Assembly (NCBI GenBank): GCA_029204225.1
Contig: CM055092.1
Coordinates: forward strand, 28,109,859 to 28,173,858
Reading direction: 5' to 3'
DNA: 64,000 nt
Source of the DNA: Diphasiastrum complanatum
Taxonomy: Eukaryota; Streptophyta; Lycopodiopsida; Lycopodiales; Lycopodiaceae
Made by a program: the position numbers and the translations under genes. This document shows, one piece after another, positions 45,299 to 56,545 of this stretch (positions are counted from its first letter, which is position 1; each line of letters starts with the position of its first letter). The notes below the pieces were generated by a model. The model made no database searches. It was given only the letters and a program-made list of their open reading frames with translations, and had not been told where the DNA came from.

Positions 45299-46833
45299 TC
45301 TTGGATTAAGTTCACAACCATCATCGTCAGTTTGACAACATCAGAAACAAGCCAAATTGCACAATTTAATGTCAAGGTTAGATTTTGATTTGAAAAAAAA
45401 TATGTTGCGTTGGCTCTGATGAAGAAGATGGGTCTTCAACTTACTCAATTGAAATAGAGTCTCAATAATATATCGCTAAATTGAGAGTGACTGAGCACTC
45501 CTTGAAATATGTATTGTAAAAAAACAAAAAAAAATTATTATTTTTGTATTTGTCAAAATCAACATGGAATGTAATCTATGTCAAGTGTTTTTTTTTTTTC
45601 TAAAGGCATAGCCAGAATTAATAACGGGGCATTGAGGGTCTCATACATTCCAATTTTGGTTACTAGGCAGATTTTGATATTTTCATACCACCTGTTATAT
45701 AAAGGTTGAGTTTTTCATTTATGCAGCCACCCATCAAGTTGGTTCTTTATGTCCTAGTTGAGAACCAAGTTGATGCCAATGATGCCCAATGGTGATTGTG
45801 GTAACCGTTACATCCCAACAATGGTGTATTGGTCGAAGGAGAGCCATTTTGCTTACTTGGAATTGGGCTTAAATTTTTGAAATGGCATTTCAATTGAGTT
45901 TATAATGGAATAATTGTTCTTTATTACTTTCAAAGGTTCATGTTACCCTTCCAATGTGTTGGCTTTTGATGTCCTATATTTATAAGATTATGGATGATCT
46001 AGGACTAGGTTGTCTTATAAAAGGCAAGTCAAACTTATGATTCTCATAAGTATTTCCAATCCTTGATTAGCATTTGGATTTGAAATTGAAGATTGCTTGA
46101 ATTTATTGTTGACTTAAAGTCTCAAGTTCTAACTCCCAAGATTATAGCATAAACAAACTACAAAAGCTTCAAGATGAAATTTAAGGCTTTTAATGTTACT
46201 AAGAAAGAGCAAATGTTGTTCTTAGCATGCAACAAGAGTGAAATAGCCTCTCATGAAACAAATAAGTGAGAGGCAACCTTAGCCTACAATTTGCAATAAT
46301 GAGGATCCATGAGCTCCAAGGTGTCCATTTTAGGATCTAAGACAAGTGCATAGGTGCATCCATATAGACTTTCAAATTGCAAGGAGAACCAATGTGGGTC
46401 ATGTCCATTTCTAGGACACATGCACATGTTATATATATATATATAATATAGAGTACAAATTTTATGGTCAAAAGTAATTCCTCAAAAGAAAAAGCTAAAG
46501 AATTTATTCATTTTATATACATATATATAACATATTAAACATCATATATTGTGCATGTATCATGTATAATATATAAAAGTAAAATAGGGTGAAGAATGTT
46601 TCTAGGATAGGATTGGTTTTCTGGGATTTGAGAGTGGAAGCCAGCAATGCACAAGGAGCACTGTTTCTTTCCAGCATCAACAGCTTTTTGCCATCTCCTC
46701 CCAAATCAGCAACTACGCTTTAAGAATGTAATGCATAAGCCAGTGAATTGTGTGCACTGTGCGTGTGTGCGTGCGTGTGTGTGTGTGTGTTTTTGTGTGA
46801 GTCACTCGCAGTGAATGTGAGAGACACAGAGAG
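45299..46833. other. Upstream region of the PKS-like gene
   Basis: No coding region is visible. There is a short (TA)n stretch at 46431-46446 and a TATATACATATATATAAC patch at 46515-46532. Either could supply a TATA box, about 300-400 bp before the start codon. The 3' third lacks repeat-family signatures and is probably native promoter and 5' untranslated region. Confidence 0.45.
46748..46800. repeat. Imperfect (TG)n run in the 5' untranslated region
   Basis: GTGTGCGTGTGTGCGTGCG followed by an uninterrupted (TG) run and TTTTGTGTGA, ending 34 bp before the start codon of the PKS-like gene. Confidence 0.85.
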
Positions 46834-48672
46834 ATGGGCTCGTGTTGTTCAAATGAGAAGGATGTGAGCTCTCACAGTTTTCAGCTTCCAGCAAGCTCTG
46901 ATCATACTAGTCAACAAACACTCTCTCTCAATGAAAATTCAAGGTCCGAGCATCTCTCTCAAATGCGTCCTAGTGTTGCTGTCGATGGGGAAAAGCTGCT
47001 ATTTGAAATGCTAGTTCATGATTCTAAGTGCACTGATCCAGACGGAGGGGGGACATCACAGCAAATGAAGGCGTTGGAAAAGATGATGGCAGAGATTGAT
47101 GTTTGTGGATTTAAAATTATCACAAAGTCTTGTTCTCAAGCTACAACGGATCGTGCAGTTTCAGGCAGATCAGATACGTCATGTTTGCATGTTAAGCTGC
47201 GCGATGATGGTGACTGTCGCAGTTGCTCGACTGGGTATAGCAACAAGAAAATAGAAATCGAGAGAAAAACAAATGAAACTGTAATAGACAAAGTTGCATT
47301 ACCCACGAGTGCCATAAAGATGGGCTGGGTTACTGTCCTTAACCCAACGCAGCTGCAGGAATCTAAGAAGGTGTCAGATGGAGGTGAAGCGTGTCATAAA
47401 GAGAGCTCTCCTGCTCAAGACGGAGCAGCTATAGCTGCTAGGACTCAAGATGATTGTGAGAAGAAGGAGCTTATGTCTTACAAAGAGGCTAGCAGTAAGA
47501 GTACACAGAACAATTGCTGTCCTATGGAGCAAGAAGTTGAAGAGATTTCAGTCTTCTTAGCTGAAAAATACTTCAGCGAAGCTGAGAAAACAGCTGTGGT
47601 AAGGACTGATGTGAACAGTTATTTTGAGAAGGCTATGACCAGCTCAGGTTTCTGTCTCCAGATGGGAGGACTTCAGCAGGGAGCTGCTCATCAAACCAAA
47701 CCTGAGAGTAATACTGATCTAGAGTTTCCTGCATGTACAGCATCTGAGTCGGATATATGGGGGTCAAGCATGGAAGATGAAGACTCGCTAGCTTATAACT
47801 TCAAGAAAAGCAACCTTCAAACGACTGGATTCCTGCAGGGAACGATGTCATCTTTTTCTGCCGATGGCTCTCCGTTGGGGAAAAGGCACGAAGAAGACCC
47901 ACTGTTGTTTGTAAGAGAAAACGGACTTGAAGAAGGCAAGAAGAAGGAGACAACCCAGCAATCCTCTAAACTTCAGTGGCATCTAGCTAAAGTGAACTCT
48001 CAAGAATTCGTCATGTCTCCCAGTCTCTTTTCAAACAGTTTCGCGTGCAGTATCTCGTCACCTTCAAAGACGGATCGTACTCTTTTTGACAGAAAGCAAG
48101 AAGAATCTAACAATGAAACAGGAGTACGTCATGCACAGGCACAAGATGAATTTAGTTTTGACCCGCGGTCTGGAAGCAACGGAATAACGCCACAGGGCAA
48201 GGAAAACACAGCAGTGGCACGAGATGCTGTAGTTAGCCATAGGGAAAGCTGCCCAGAATCAGACATTGACTACCTCGACAAACTTAACTGGCCATTACCA
48301 TTCCATGCTGATAACAAGCATAGTAATCAGAATTCTCTTCACAGGGATGAGGCTGCCATTTCACTTACAATCAAGTCCTCATCACCTTTTGCATCACCTG
48401 ACTACCTTATTGATCACAGCAATGAGTGCTACCGGGTACTTGACAATGTACCTAGCCTGATTCCTAGCTCCTCTGATGTGACAGCAAAATCGTACCAATC
48501 ACCAGGTTACTATCTCAAAAAGCATGATAGAAATGAGAGTGACGAATATCAAAGTGACATGAGCACAGATCTGTTTGAAATTGATCGCTTGGAAGCACCA
48601 TCCTGCGTTTCTTCTCCAGCATCTCCTAAGATTTCTATCTGGGAGCCGATAACTCCTCAAGCTATGCGGTAG
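46834..48672 (+). CDS. Phytochrome kinase substrate (PKS)-like protein, 612 residues
   Basis: The reading is a single open frame with no intron. The start MGSCCSNEKD fits N-myristoylation at Gly2 with possible S-acylation at Cys4 and Cys5. Two segments resemble plant PKS proteins: residues 236-247 (EEISVFLAEKYF) and 575-585 (DMSTDLFEIDR), in the family's order with the second near the C-terminus. The rest is hydrophilic, Ser- and Glu-rich and probably disordered, with many single Cys. In angiosperms PKS proteins bind phytochromes and phototropins at the plasma membrane and act in phototropism and leaf flattening. The protein is longer than the roughly 430-500 residues I recall for the family, and the usual extreme C-terminus is replaced by SPASPKISIWEPITPQAMR. 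The N-terminal lipid signal is not a feature I know from the family. The frame has no sign of decay and codon use unlike the transposons. Alternative: an unrelated membrane-anchored disordered protein. Confidence 0.6.
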   Translation: MGSCCSNEKDVSSHSFQLPASSDHTSQQTLSLNENSRSEHLSQMRPSVAVDGEKLLFEMLVHDSKCTDPDGGGTSQQMKALEKMMAEIDVCGFKIITKSCSQATTDRAVSGRSDTSCLHVKLRDDGDCRSCSTGYSNKKIEIERKTNETVIDKVALPTSAIKMGWVTVLNPTQLQESKKVSDGGEACHKESSPAQDGAAIAARTQDDCEKKELMSYKEASSKSTQNNCCPMEQEVEEISVFLAEKYFSEAEKTAVVRTDVNSYFEKAMTSSGFCLQMGGLQQGAAHQTKPESNTDLEFPACTASESDIWGSSMEDEDSLAYNFKKSNLQTTGFLQGTMSSFSADGSPLGKRHEEDPLLFVRENGLEEGKKKETTQQSSKLQWHLAKVNSQEFVMSPSLFSNSFACSISSPSKTDRTLFDRKQEESNNETGVRHAQAQDEFSFDPRSGSNGITPQGKENTAVARDAVVSHRESCPESDIDYLDKLNWPLPFHADNKHSNQNSLHRDEAAISLTIKSSSPFASPDYLIDHSNECYRVLDNVPSLIPSSSDVTAKSYQSPGYYLKKHDRNESDEYQSDMSTDLFEIDRLEAPSCVSSPASPKISIWEPITPQAMR

Positions 48673-48696
48673 AAATAGCTGACTCTCTTTCTCTGT

Positions 48697-48933
48697 GAAT
48701 GAAAGCAACTGTGAATTGCTTGAAGATCTGCATTCAAGAGCTGTCCAAGCTCACACAATGCCTTAATCCTCCTATAACTATTTTGCTTCTGAGAGAGCAC
48801 CCATCAAGTCTTAGCTGAGAATGAAAGCAACTGTGAATTGCTTGAAGATCTGCATTCAATTAAGCTCACACAATGCCTTAATCCTCCTATAACTATTTTG
48901 CTTATGAGAAAGCACCCATCAAGTCTTAGCTGA
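48697..48933 (+). repeat. Tandem duplication in the 3' untranslated region
   Basis: Unit 1 (48697-48818, 122 bp) and unit 2 (48819-48933, 115 bp) both begin GAATGAAAGCAACTGTGAAT and end AAGTCTTAGCTGA. Unit 2 lacks a few bases around GAGCTGTCC and has two substitutions. It starts 25 bp after the stop codon of the PKS-like gene. Confidence 0.9.
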
Positions 48934-49555
48934 TGGCTGCTTCTATGGTACTTTTAAGCGTACATTGCCACAGAGTCAAATCTATGATCTATACTAGGAT
49001 TACGATAGGCTACCTTTTGTAAAGATATTAAGGTGTGTGGCTCTTAGTTCTCTATGTGTGCATTAGTTTTGCATTATTTGGTTTAGAATTCATCTCTGTA
49101 TTTTGGTGCAAGCACTTGTGCTGAAAGATTCATTATGTTTTGGCACATGAGCATTATGTCTTATTTATGTACGTTTTTAGGAGGTTAGTAAGTGCATGAT
49201 GTGCTTCAATTTGTTAGTTTAGAAATTTTTCACAATAAGTCTAGGCAACCACATAAAACAAGGATAAGGCCTAGATATATTGCGAACAACTTACTCGTGA
49301 TGGCGGGCTAGTGTGCACAGTAAGTATATGGTATCGTATGGTCAACAGATATGAGAAGTATCCAAATTGTAGGGGTGAACCCCCATAAGGGCAACAAGTA
49401 GCTATATATATTTCTCATATTTGTGTCCATATGACAACTTCTATAAATAAATGGCAAAGGAAATTCATTTTTAACTTGCTTAGTTTTCAAGAATTGTGCC
49501 TTCCTTTTCAAGCGCTATTTTTTTTTGACAAACAATGACGCATCACACATGCACG

Positions 49556-49557
<2 letters not shown>
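48934..49557. other. 3' flank of the PKS-like gene
   Basis: AT-rich, non-coding. Possible polyadenylation words lie near 49135 and 49230, but none can be chosen. Confidence 0.4.

Positions 49558-49642
<85 letters not shown>
49558..49642. repeat. (GA)42 microsatellite
   Basis: An uninterrupted AG/GA run of 85 bp. Long frames across it encode only RERERE or SLSLSL and are not genes. Confidence 0.98.
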
Positions 49643-49645
<3 letters not shown>

Positions 49646-50337
49646 GCAAATCACCACAAGGCTAAATGCCTTGTTGAATTTTTGGACTTTTCTATAAGCC
49701 TTATCCACATGAGAGAGAGTGGGCAAAAGCCTAGCTCCACCACATTTGTCCTAAATTGCCCATTGGACATAATTTTCAACACTCCCTTTGCATCAATTGA
49801 AAATAGATATGTTCTATGTTTCTCAAATAGCAGCACTAAAATGTTTGTAGACAATTGGTGAGGACAGTCTGTGCATTTTCCTTGTCTGTCTTCCGGAATT
49901 GAGGATTAATTAGATGCTGGAAAATCGTAAGTTCTGGTGGAACTCTTAGATTGAGATCTTATATTAACTGGCTGATGTGATGTTCTACATTTTTCCAATG
50001 AGTTATTAGCAAGTGGAGTGATGAAAGTCACTCATGAACGGAAATCCAATGGGACTATTACTCTATTCGAATTGCTTAACATGTCCATTCTAAATCTTTC
50101 ACATTAGTGTTTGTTTTCTTTATATCTTACTTATAATACTAACAGCTGCATTGCTACAACATTTGTCAATAACTAGATTGCAATCACCTTTCCACTCTAT
50201 TCGTTCTTGGTTATTCCCTGTTTTTCTTTAATAATGACAATATTAGCCCTATTGTTGCTCTCCAGTAAGAACGACATTTGTTTATATTACAAATATCCAT
50301 TATTTGTCTATTGATATTTCACGACATATACCGATTT
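49643..50337. other. No gene seen; probable decayed LTR
   Basis: The segment leads to a decayed primer-binding site at 50338, so its right part may be the LTR of an old gypsy element. LTR start not found. Confidence 0.35.
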
Positions 50338-50355
50338 TGGCACCATTGTCGAAGA
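50338..50355 (+). promoter_or_regulatory. Decayed tRNA-Asp-type primer-binding site
   Basis: TGGCACCATTGTCGAAGA matches the common plant gypsy primer site TGGCGCCGTTGCCGGGGA at 13 of 18 positions. All five differences are G-to-A or C-to-T transitions. A gypsy internal region would be expected downstream but none is readable. Confidence 0.5.
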
Positions 50356-51546
50356 TATGTCATAGCATACAGAAAAGACAATAAGAAAAAAAAATTATTT
50401 AAAAAAGAATGATGAGCAAAAGTCAGAAATCAAGCTCTAGTTTAATCTTGTGTTCGGCTACTTAGTTATCCGTAGTGCATGGATCGAGGTAATTAATCGA
50501 ACTCTACCTTTGAATGTAAAATAAGGAATAACCATAAATGTGTGGAGTGAAATGTAGTCTGTGCTGGAAAGAGGGGTGTGAAGAATGATAACTCGAAAAA
50601 GAAACTAACACGAAAAGAAGCGAACTTGAAACTCGAAAAAGAAATGAACTCGAACGAAAATTGTTCATGCGCAGCGGAATAAGCTATCTCACTCTTTCCT
50701 CAAGCATGACTATGCCTATCAGACTCGAAAAGAACATTAGTGATAGAAATCACATTCAATTTGATTACGTAGCCAAACATTAAGCATCAAAAACATAGAT
50801 AATTTGTCGCGAACAGCTAAACAAATTATTATTCACAAATTATTTGCGAAGAACTAGACTAATAATCAGTTGCAAAAAGCAAGACTAAATATTAGTCGTG
50901 AACAATTAGACTAATAATAATTCGCAAAGATCAGACAGCTAGATTAGGTAATTAGAAAGCCAGACAGAATGTAGAAAAGCATTGCAATATTGACACAAAT
51001 CTAAATGCAGAACAAACAGAGCTGTAATCAGATTAAGTATAACGAAATATACAGGTCAATAATGCAAGTGAGCACAATACAATAGCGAACATAACCTTAT
51101 GCTTCACAAAGCTAATCACACAATCTGTAAAGGTGATGAACCTATTACTGACAACATCTGGAAGAAAAGAATGAATGCACGAAAGCATCTACGATGTCTA
51201 CCTTTGATTATCAGTGATGTTTTGTTCTCTCTCGTCTATTATGATGTCGTTCTGATACATTTTTTGTTCATCACTTTGAATAGCAGATGATATTCAATAT
51301 ATACATCATTTTTACATGTGTGCAGATGAAGAAAGTACAAAAGTGGTTGTGTTGTCTGTGGGAGATCGTGGGTGGTTGCTGTTGTTGTCAAATCTGATGT
51401 TGTAGGGTCGATGTTCTTGCGTCGTAGTAGCCCTCCCGCCTGTCAACAAGGGTTAGAACACTAGATAGGTGCCTAACTATGAATAGATGCTACTTTTAGA
51501 TAGTTCTCCACTTTTTCTCTAACTCTATCACCACTAACACTACTCA
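50356..51546. other. No gene seen
   Basis: It contains repeated ACTCGAAAAAGAAA (50590-50650) and AATTATTNTTCGC-type words near 50815-50930, and AT-rich non-coding sequence after that. Confidence 0.35.
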
Positions 51547-51726
51547 CCCCTAACTCTACTCCACTAAACTAATATTCATCATGATTTTGTAAAGGGAAGA
51601 GAGAGTAGAAGAGAGAGAGGGAGAGAAAGAGAGAAGAGGGGAGAGCCCCTAACTCTACTCCACTAAACTAATATTCATCATGATTTTGTAGAGGGAAGAG
51701 AGAGTAGAAGAGAGAAGAGGGGAGAT
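51547..51726. repeat. 99-bp tandem repeat, two copies
   Basis: CCCCTAACTCTACTCCACTA begins at 51547 and 51646. Each unit continues ATTCATCATGATTTTGTA and a GA-rich tail. The second unit lacks part of the GA-rich block. Confidence 0.85.
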
Positions 51727-52137
51727 AGATTTGAGATGGAGGTTAGCTCAAATGCTCAATATCATTGCTTATGGAAAAACATTAACTAGCATAAACTAAA
51801 AACATAGCAAATGGAAACCAACACACAAATCATCACAAAAGCATAAGCAAAGAGTGATTAACACTTGAGGATGCTTGAGCTCCCAAAATGCTGGAAGTTC
51901 TGATAGATAATTGGTAACAGATCCATCAGTTTTGGTGAGGTTTGCCCTTGTTTTACCATTGTTTCTGAGATCGAGGTCTCTGGTCCACAAATTGGAGACT
52001 TATTGGTGTAATCTGATGGTCTGCTTTCCTCTTGATCCTATCTGGATCTGGATCTCTCTTAGATATTGTTGGATCTCCACTGACCTTGCCAGATCTGGCT
52101 GAATCTTGATGGATCTAGCTTGATCTAGTTTGATCTT

Positions 52138-52383
52138 CCTGGTCAAGATGAGAAGTCTAGAAGTATTTTTTGATTCATAGATAGCTTGCAAGGTATCCCA
52201 TGCCTCCTTAGCCGAGATGCATGCTCCTATCTCCTTCAGGAGCTCATTAGACACATTCATCTTGATGCAATACAAAGCCATTCTTGACCTCCTCTTGAAT
52301 CTAGTGGCCTCTTGTAGATTTTGAGGCTTTTCCTCAATCCCACTCACTATATCATAGAGGTATGCTCCTATTGATGCCATCAT
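52138..52383 (-). pseudogene. Copia gag fragment
   Basis: Minus-strand reading from ATG 52383 or 52380 gives MASIGAYLYDIVSGIEEKPQ and KRRSRMALYCIKMNVSNELL with AKEAWDTLQAIYESKNTSRL. The first 20 or so Gag residues between MASIGAYL and DIVSGIEE are deleted, and homology stops near 52138. The rest of the element is not seen. Confidence 0.7.
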
Positions 52384-52891
52384 GATCAAGTAATGAGAAC
52401 TTAGCTCACATGTTTGAAGTGATTCTAAATATGAGTTTGAGACTTCCAAACAACTTGTTTTGAACACAATTCAAGATACTAGTAAGATCTTGTGGCCCGA
52501 TTATGGGAACGACATGGAATATTCTAAAAGTTGGCAATAGGCTCTTGCAGTAAACCCAAACTTTACATACATGAAGTAGATAGTCAGAAGTATTTGAAAG
52601 ACAATCAGTTGGCATCTGCGTGTGTAAGACCAACATTGGGTCGTAGGCTAGTATGTGCCATGGAGCGCAAGTAATTAAATAATTTATTCAAGACTTAGCT
52701 TTAGAAAAGTTCCGTAGTTAGGAAACACAACTTGTTTTCAAGAAGCACAAAGTGATCTTGACGATCAAGATTGTGACCTTGATGGAACTTTTGTAGCCAA
52801 TGGATGATGAGTAGGTTCCACTCTCACTCCTATATAAAGGGATGAATTTTCTTGTATTGGGCATCATTTGAAGATCTAATAAAATTTTGTC

Positions 52892-52972
<81 letters not shown>

Positions 52973-53113
52973 TCTCCACGCCTTCCTACCTCTTCTTCTC
53001 CTCTTTTTCTCTCTCACTCTTTCTCCACCTCTCCCTCTCTTTCTTGTGCTATGTAGATTAAAGACAAGGTTGCGCTCCTAGCAAACGATCCCATACTACA
53101 CGACTCCCAGCAC
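52384..53113 (+). repeat. Probable gypsy 5' LTR with CT-rich tail
   Basis: TATATAAAGGG at 52825-52835 is a strong core promoter. It is followed by AATAAA-like sequence near 52879, a (CT)n run, and at 53114 a tRNA-Asp-like primer site. This layout suggests the right part of a gypsy LTR. The left boundary is unknown and no coding region follows. Confidence 0.45.
52893..52971. repeat. (CT)39 microsatellite
   Basis: An uninterrupted TC/CT run of about 79 bp, followed by imperfect pyrimidine-rich sequence to about 53210. Confidence 0.97.
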
Positions 53114-53131
53114 TGGCGTCATCATCGAGGA
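53114..53131 (+). promoter_or_regulatory. Possible tRNA-Asp-type primer-binding site
   Basis: TGGCGTCATCATCGAGGA resembles TGGCGCCGTTGCCGGGGA (12 of 18). It follows CCCAGCAC, which may be an LTR end. Confidence 0.4.
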
Positions 53132-53250
53132 GCGTCTTACTCTTGCCTTAGCATAGCATCTCTCTTCTTCTCTCATTCTTCTTCTCACTATACTCTTCTC
53201 ACTACATCCAAAATGTGTGGACAACATTAATTTTGGCTTTTTTTTTGCCC

Positions 53251-53640
53251 TGCTTGATCCATTTTTTTTCTCAATTTTTCACTTTTCTTAATTTGATCTA
53301 AATAGCTAGAGCTCTATAGCATGAAAAGGGATTTTTGGAGGTGTAATTGTTTTTGGATTTCGTTTAGTAATAGGCAAGTTACGAATTTATGAAGTTGGGA
53401 AAAACATTTTGTACCTTGCAGAAAATTTTGGACATTTTTAATTTTGTGATTTTTTATCCATGTTTGATTTTTTTTTGTTCCATTTTCTATCCGCCTTAAT
53501 TTTATCTAAATAGCTAGAGCTCTAGAGCATAGAAAGGACTTTTTGGATATATAATGTTTTCTAGATTTTGTTTAGTAATAAGCAAGTTACGAATTTTTGA
53601 AATTGGTGAAAAAAATAAATTGTGCATTGTAAAAACTAGC
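53251..53640. repeat. 208-bp tandem repeat, two diverged copies
   Basis: Both copies contain CTAAATAGCTAGAGCTCTA (at 53298 and 53506), then GATTT(T/C)GTTTAGTAATA and GCAAGTTACGAATTT. It is non-coding and AT-rich. Confidence 0.8.
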
Positions 53641-53779
53641 AACTAAAGTAGCTAAGTGAGAGAAGTGACCCGTCAAACATATCCAAAACTTTTAAAAGGG
53701 TCTAAAACATTTCTTTGCATGATTCACGAGGGCTAACCTCCAACTTTGCCTCCAAAAAACAAAAAATAAATTAGAGATT

Positions 53780-54460
53780 ATTTTGCCCTTCCAAGGTCTA
53801 TTCTCTCGAGATCTCGTCTCCCCCAACTCCCGCTTGCATCACATTTTTTGCATTCCCAAATTTTTACATTCCCAAATTCCATCCTACATTCCCCAAAAAT
53901 TTCAAATTTCTCAACTTGTACATTCCCAAAATTGTAAGTTCTCCAACTTTCACATTCCCACTTTTACATTCCCCAACTTTCACATTCCCCAACTCTCACA
54001 TTCCCACTTTCGCATTCGCCAACTTTCACATTCTCACTTCCACATACCCCTTTCACATTCCCACTTCCACATTCCCCAACTTTTGCATTCCCACTTTCAT
54101 ATACCCCAACTTTCATATTCCCACTTTCACATTTCTCAACTTTCACATTCCACTTTCACATTCTCCAACTTTCACTTTCCCACTTTCACATTCTCCAACT
54201 TTCACTTTTCCACTTTCACATTTTCCAATTTTCACATTCCCACTTCCACATACCCCAACTTTCACATTCCCCAATTTCACATTCTCACTTTCACATTCCC
54301 ACTTCCACATTACCCAATTTTCACGTTCCCACTTTCATATTCCCAACTTTCACATTCCCACTTCCACATATCCCAACTTTCACAGTCTCACTTCACTTTC
54401 CCACTTTTACATTTTCCAACTTTCACATTCCCACTTTCACAATCCCCAACTTTTCGTTTT
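53780..54460 (+). repeat. CATTCCCA/CTTTCACATTCCC array
   Basis: About 680 bp consist almost wholly of variants of TTTCACATTCCCCAAC and ACTTCCACATACCCC, in irregular tandem order. Three plus-strand frames stay open across it and give FHIPTFTFPNF-type repeats, which reflects composition and not a gene. The texture equals that of the gypsy leader at 4730-5440. Copia A2 inserted at its right end, and the array's continuation is at 60592. Confidence 0.85.
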
Positions 54461-55189
54461 TGACAAAATTTCCATGATTCTAGATTGATCAACAAAATCT
54501 AGTTCAGAAAAAATGGCTAATCCACAATCTAGCATGCTAATCAACAGAATATAATAGCAATGATCAAAGAATGAAAAAATACAAGATTTCAATGTATGAG
54601 CATTAGCCTCAACACGAGTTAGAGAGAGAGAGAGCTAGAGAGATAACAAGCAAAATTTGTTTAGATCCAAAATGACATGAGATAGCTACAAAACTTTGGT
54701 TCTTCATCATTGATTGTGTGGAGAGCTACACATATTTATGGATTTATGGAGATTGAGGTAGCTCGAGGTAGAACCATATCTATCCATTCCAAATGACATC
54801 TAAAGTGACATCTAGAGTCTATGTGACATTTGTCACTTGTCATGCATGAAATTCTACCAACTTTTTACAAGTGTACTAGTTCTAACTAAAAATGTCCAAA
54901 TCATCATGCATGTGTCCAATAAACTTTGTGCATGCCTTGCATGTCACTATGGATCACTTACAATTAATGCATGTGAGTTGCCACGAGTTTCTACAAGCAT
55001 AATCATGCTAATTCTATGTCTACAAACTATATGCAGGTTGCATTTATAAAACTAGACAATACATAGCCATGTAGCTCGAATTCTATGTAGGCCAAACTTG
55101 GCATTTTGCATTAATGAGCTACATACTTGCATGGTACAACATTTGTAGCAAGCCAAGAAATCAATATGGATTGTTTTTCAATTTTAACA
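54461..55189 (-). repeat. A2 3' LTR (left), internally deleted
   Basis: Compared with the right LTR about 73 bp are missing just after TGACAAAATTTCC, including the CACACGTGTG word. The right end is TTTTAACA followed by CTTCTCCTAAAAATC. Confidence 0.88.
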
Positions 55190-55206
55190 CTTCTCCTAAA
55201 AATCAT

Positions 55207-55800
55207 CTATGTTGATTTGAACATGGATCTTGGTATAACTCCAAGGTTGGCTCTATGCTTGTTGAAGAAACTTTTGCTCAAAGGTTTGGTGAGCATATCT
55301 GCAATGCAAGATGATGTGTTGATGTGCTCCAACTTGATTTCACCTCCAATGAGCTTCTCTCTCACGAAGTGATGTGCAACTTCGATATGTTTGCTCCTTG
55401 CATGGAATATTGGGTTGTTGGCAAGGGCTTGAGCTGAAATGTTGTCACACATGATCATAGATATATTTTCTTCCATAATTATCTTTAGCTCCACTAGTAA
55501 CCTCTTGATCCAAAGCACTTCCTTTGTTGTTGTAGTGAGCTCCTTGTACTCAGCTTCACATGATGAGAGTGATACAATATCTTGCTTTTTGGAAAGCCAA
55601 GATATCAAGTTTCCTCCAAGATATATGACATAAGCACTTGTAGATTTCCGATCTGCTCTATCACTTGCAAAATCCGAGTCAGAATAACCAATAATAGAAA
55701 GATCTTCACTTTTATATAATAAACCAAAATCAAAAGCTGAAGATATATATCTAAGCACTCTCTTGGCCTTTTTCCAATGATAAACTGAAGAATTTTGCAT
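55207..55800 (-). pseudogene. A2 RNase H
   Basis: A 197-codon open frame reads MQNSSVYHWKKAKRVLRYIS, YSDSDFASDRADRKSTSAYV, IVSLSSCEAEYKELTTTTKE, SMIMCDNISAQALANNPIFH and SSCIADMLTKPLSKSFFNKH. All expected acidic residues are visible. A stop (TAG) at 55801-55803 separates it from RT. It is better preserved than the A1 copy. Confidence 0.85.
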
Positions 55801-55803
55801 AGC

Positions 55804-56545
55804 CTAGCTCAACTTATGAACACTAAAGCTTATGTCAGGTCTAGTTATTGTGAGCCAAATTAAGGAGCCTATAAGACTTCTAAAAAGTGTGATGTCCTCG
55901 AAGGATCTTTCATCACCTTTGTTAGAGTCCTTTACATTTTGCTCCATAGGTGTTTCTATACTCTTACAATTCAACATATTGAACTTTTTTAACATTGAAA
56001 GAGCATACTTGGATTGACATATGAAAGTTTTATCTTTAAGAAAGTCAATCTCTAATCCTAGAATATAGTGTATTTTTCCAAGATCTTGCATCTTGAATTC
56101 TTTTCCAAGTGCAATCTTGGTTTCCTCAACTAACTTGATACAACTTCTTGTCAGAATGATATCATCAACATAAATAAGAAGGATGACAATATCTTTATCA
56201 AAAAACTTGACATATAAGGAAGGATCATAGTTACTAAGATTAAATCCTAGTGACTCAAGAAAGGTGGTAAGTTGAGAATACCATGACCTTGGGGCTTGCT
56301 TTAATCCATATAAACTTTTGAAGAGCAAGCAAGCTTTTCCCTTATCATGGATGAACCCAATAGGTTGATCCATATAGATCTCTTCTTCTAGATAGCCATT
56401 TAGAAATGCATTAGAAACATCTAGTTGAAGAATTTTCCAATTGAAAAAACAAGCAAGAGAAATTATGATTCTAATTGACACCATCTTTGCAACTGGGGCA
56501 AAGGTCTCCTCATAATCAAGTCCATATACTTGAGCAAATCCTTTG
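55804..56545 (-). pseudogene. A2 RT
   Basis: The open frame reads DYEETFAPVAKMVSIRIIIS, LQLDVSNAFLNGYLEEEIYM, SLYGLKQAPRSWYSQLTTFL, the catalytic LLIYVDDIILTRSC, YALSMLKKFNMLNCKSIETP and LIGSLIWLTITRPDISFSVH. The RT start before DYEET is cut at the inversion breakpoint near 56546. About 84 bp of RT lead-in present in A1 (about 18266-18349) are gone. Confidence 0.85.

Noticed and set aside
49535-49861. Open frames across the (GA)n run reading RERERE or SLSLSL
   Set aside because: They are produced by a dinucleotide repeat, which is open in several frames, and have no domain outside it. The same applies to 52718-53081 and 61611-61934.
53783-54488. Long FHIPTFTFPNF-type repeat protein in two plus-strand frames
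   Set aside because: Several overlapping frames stay open because the array lacks stop-forming words. The array looks like non-coding leader sequence and is interrupted by a transposon.
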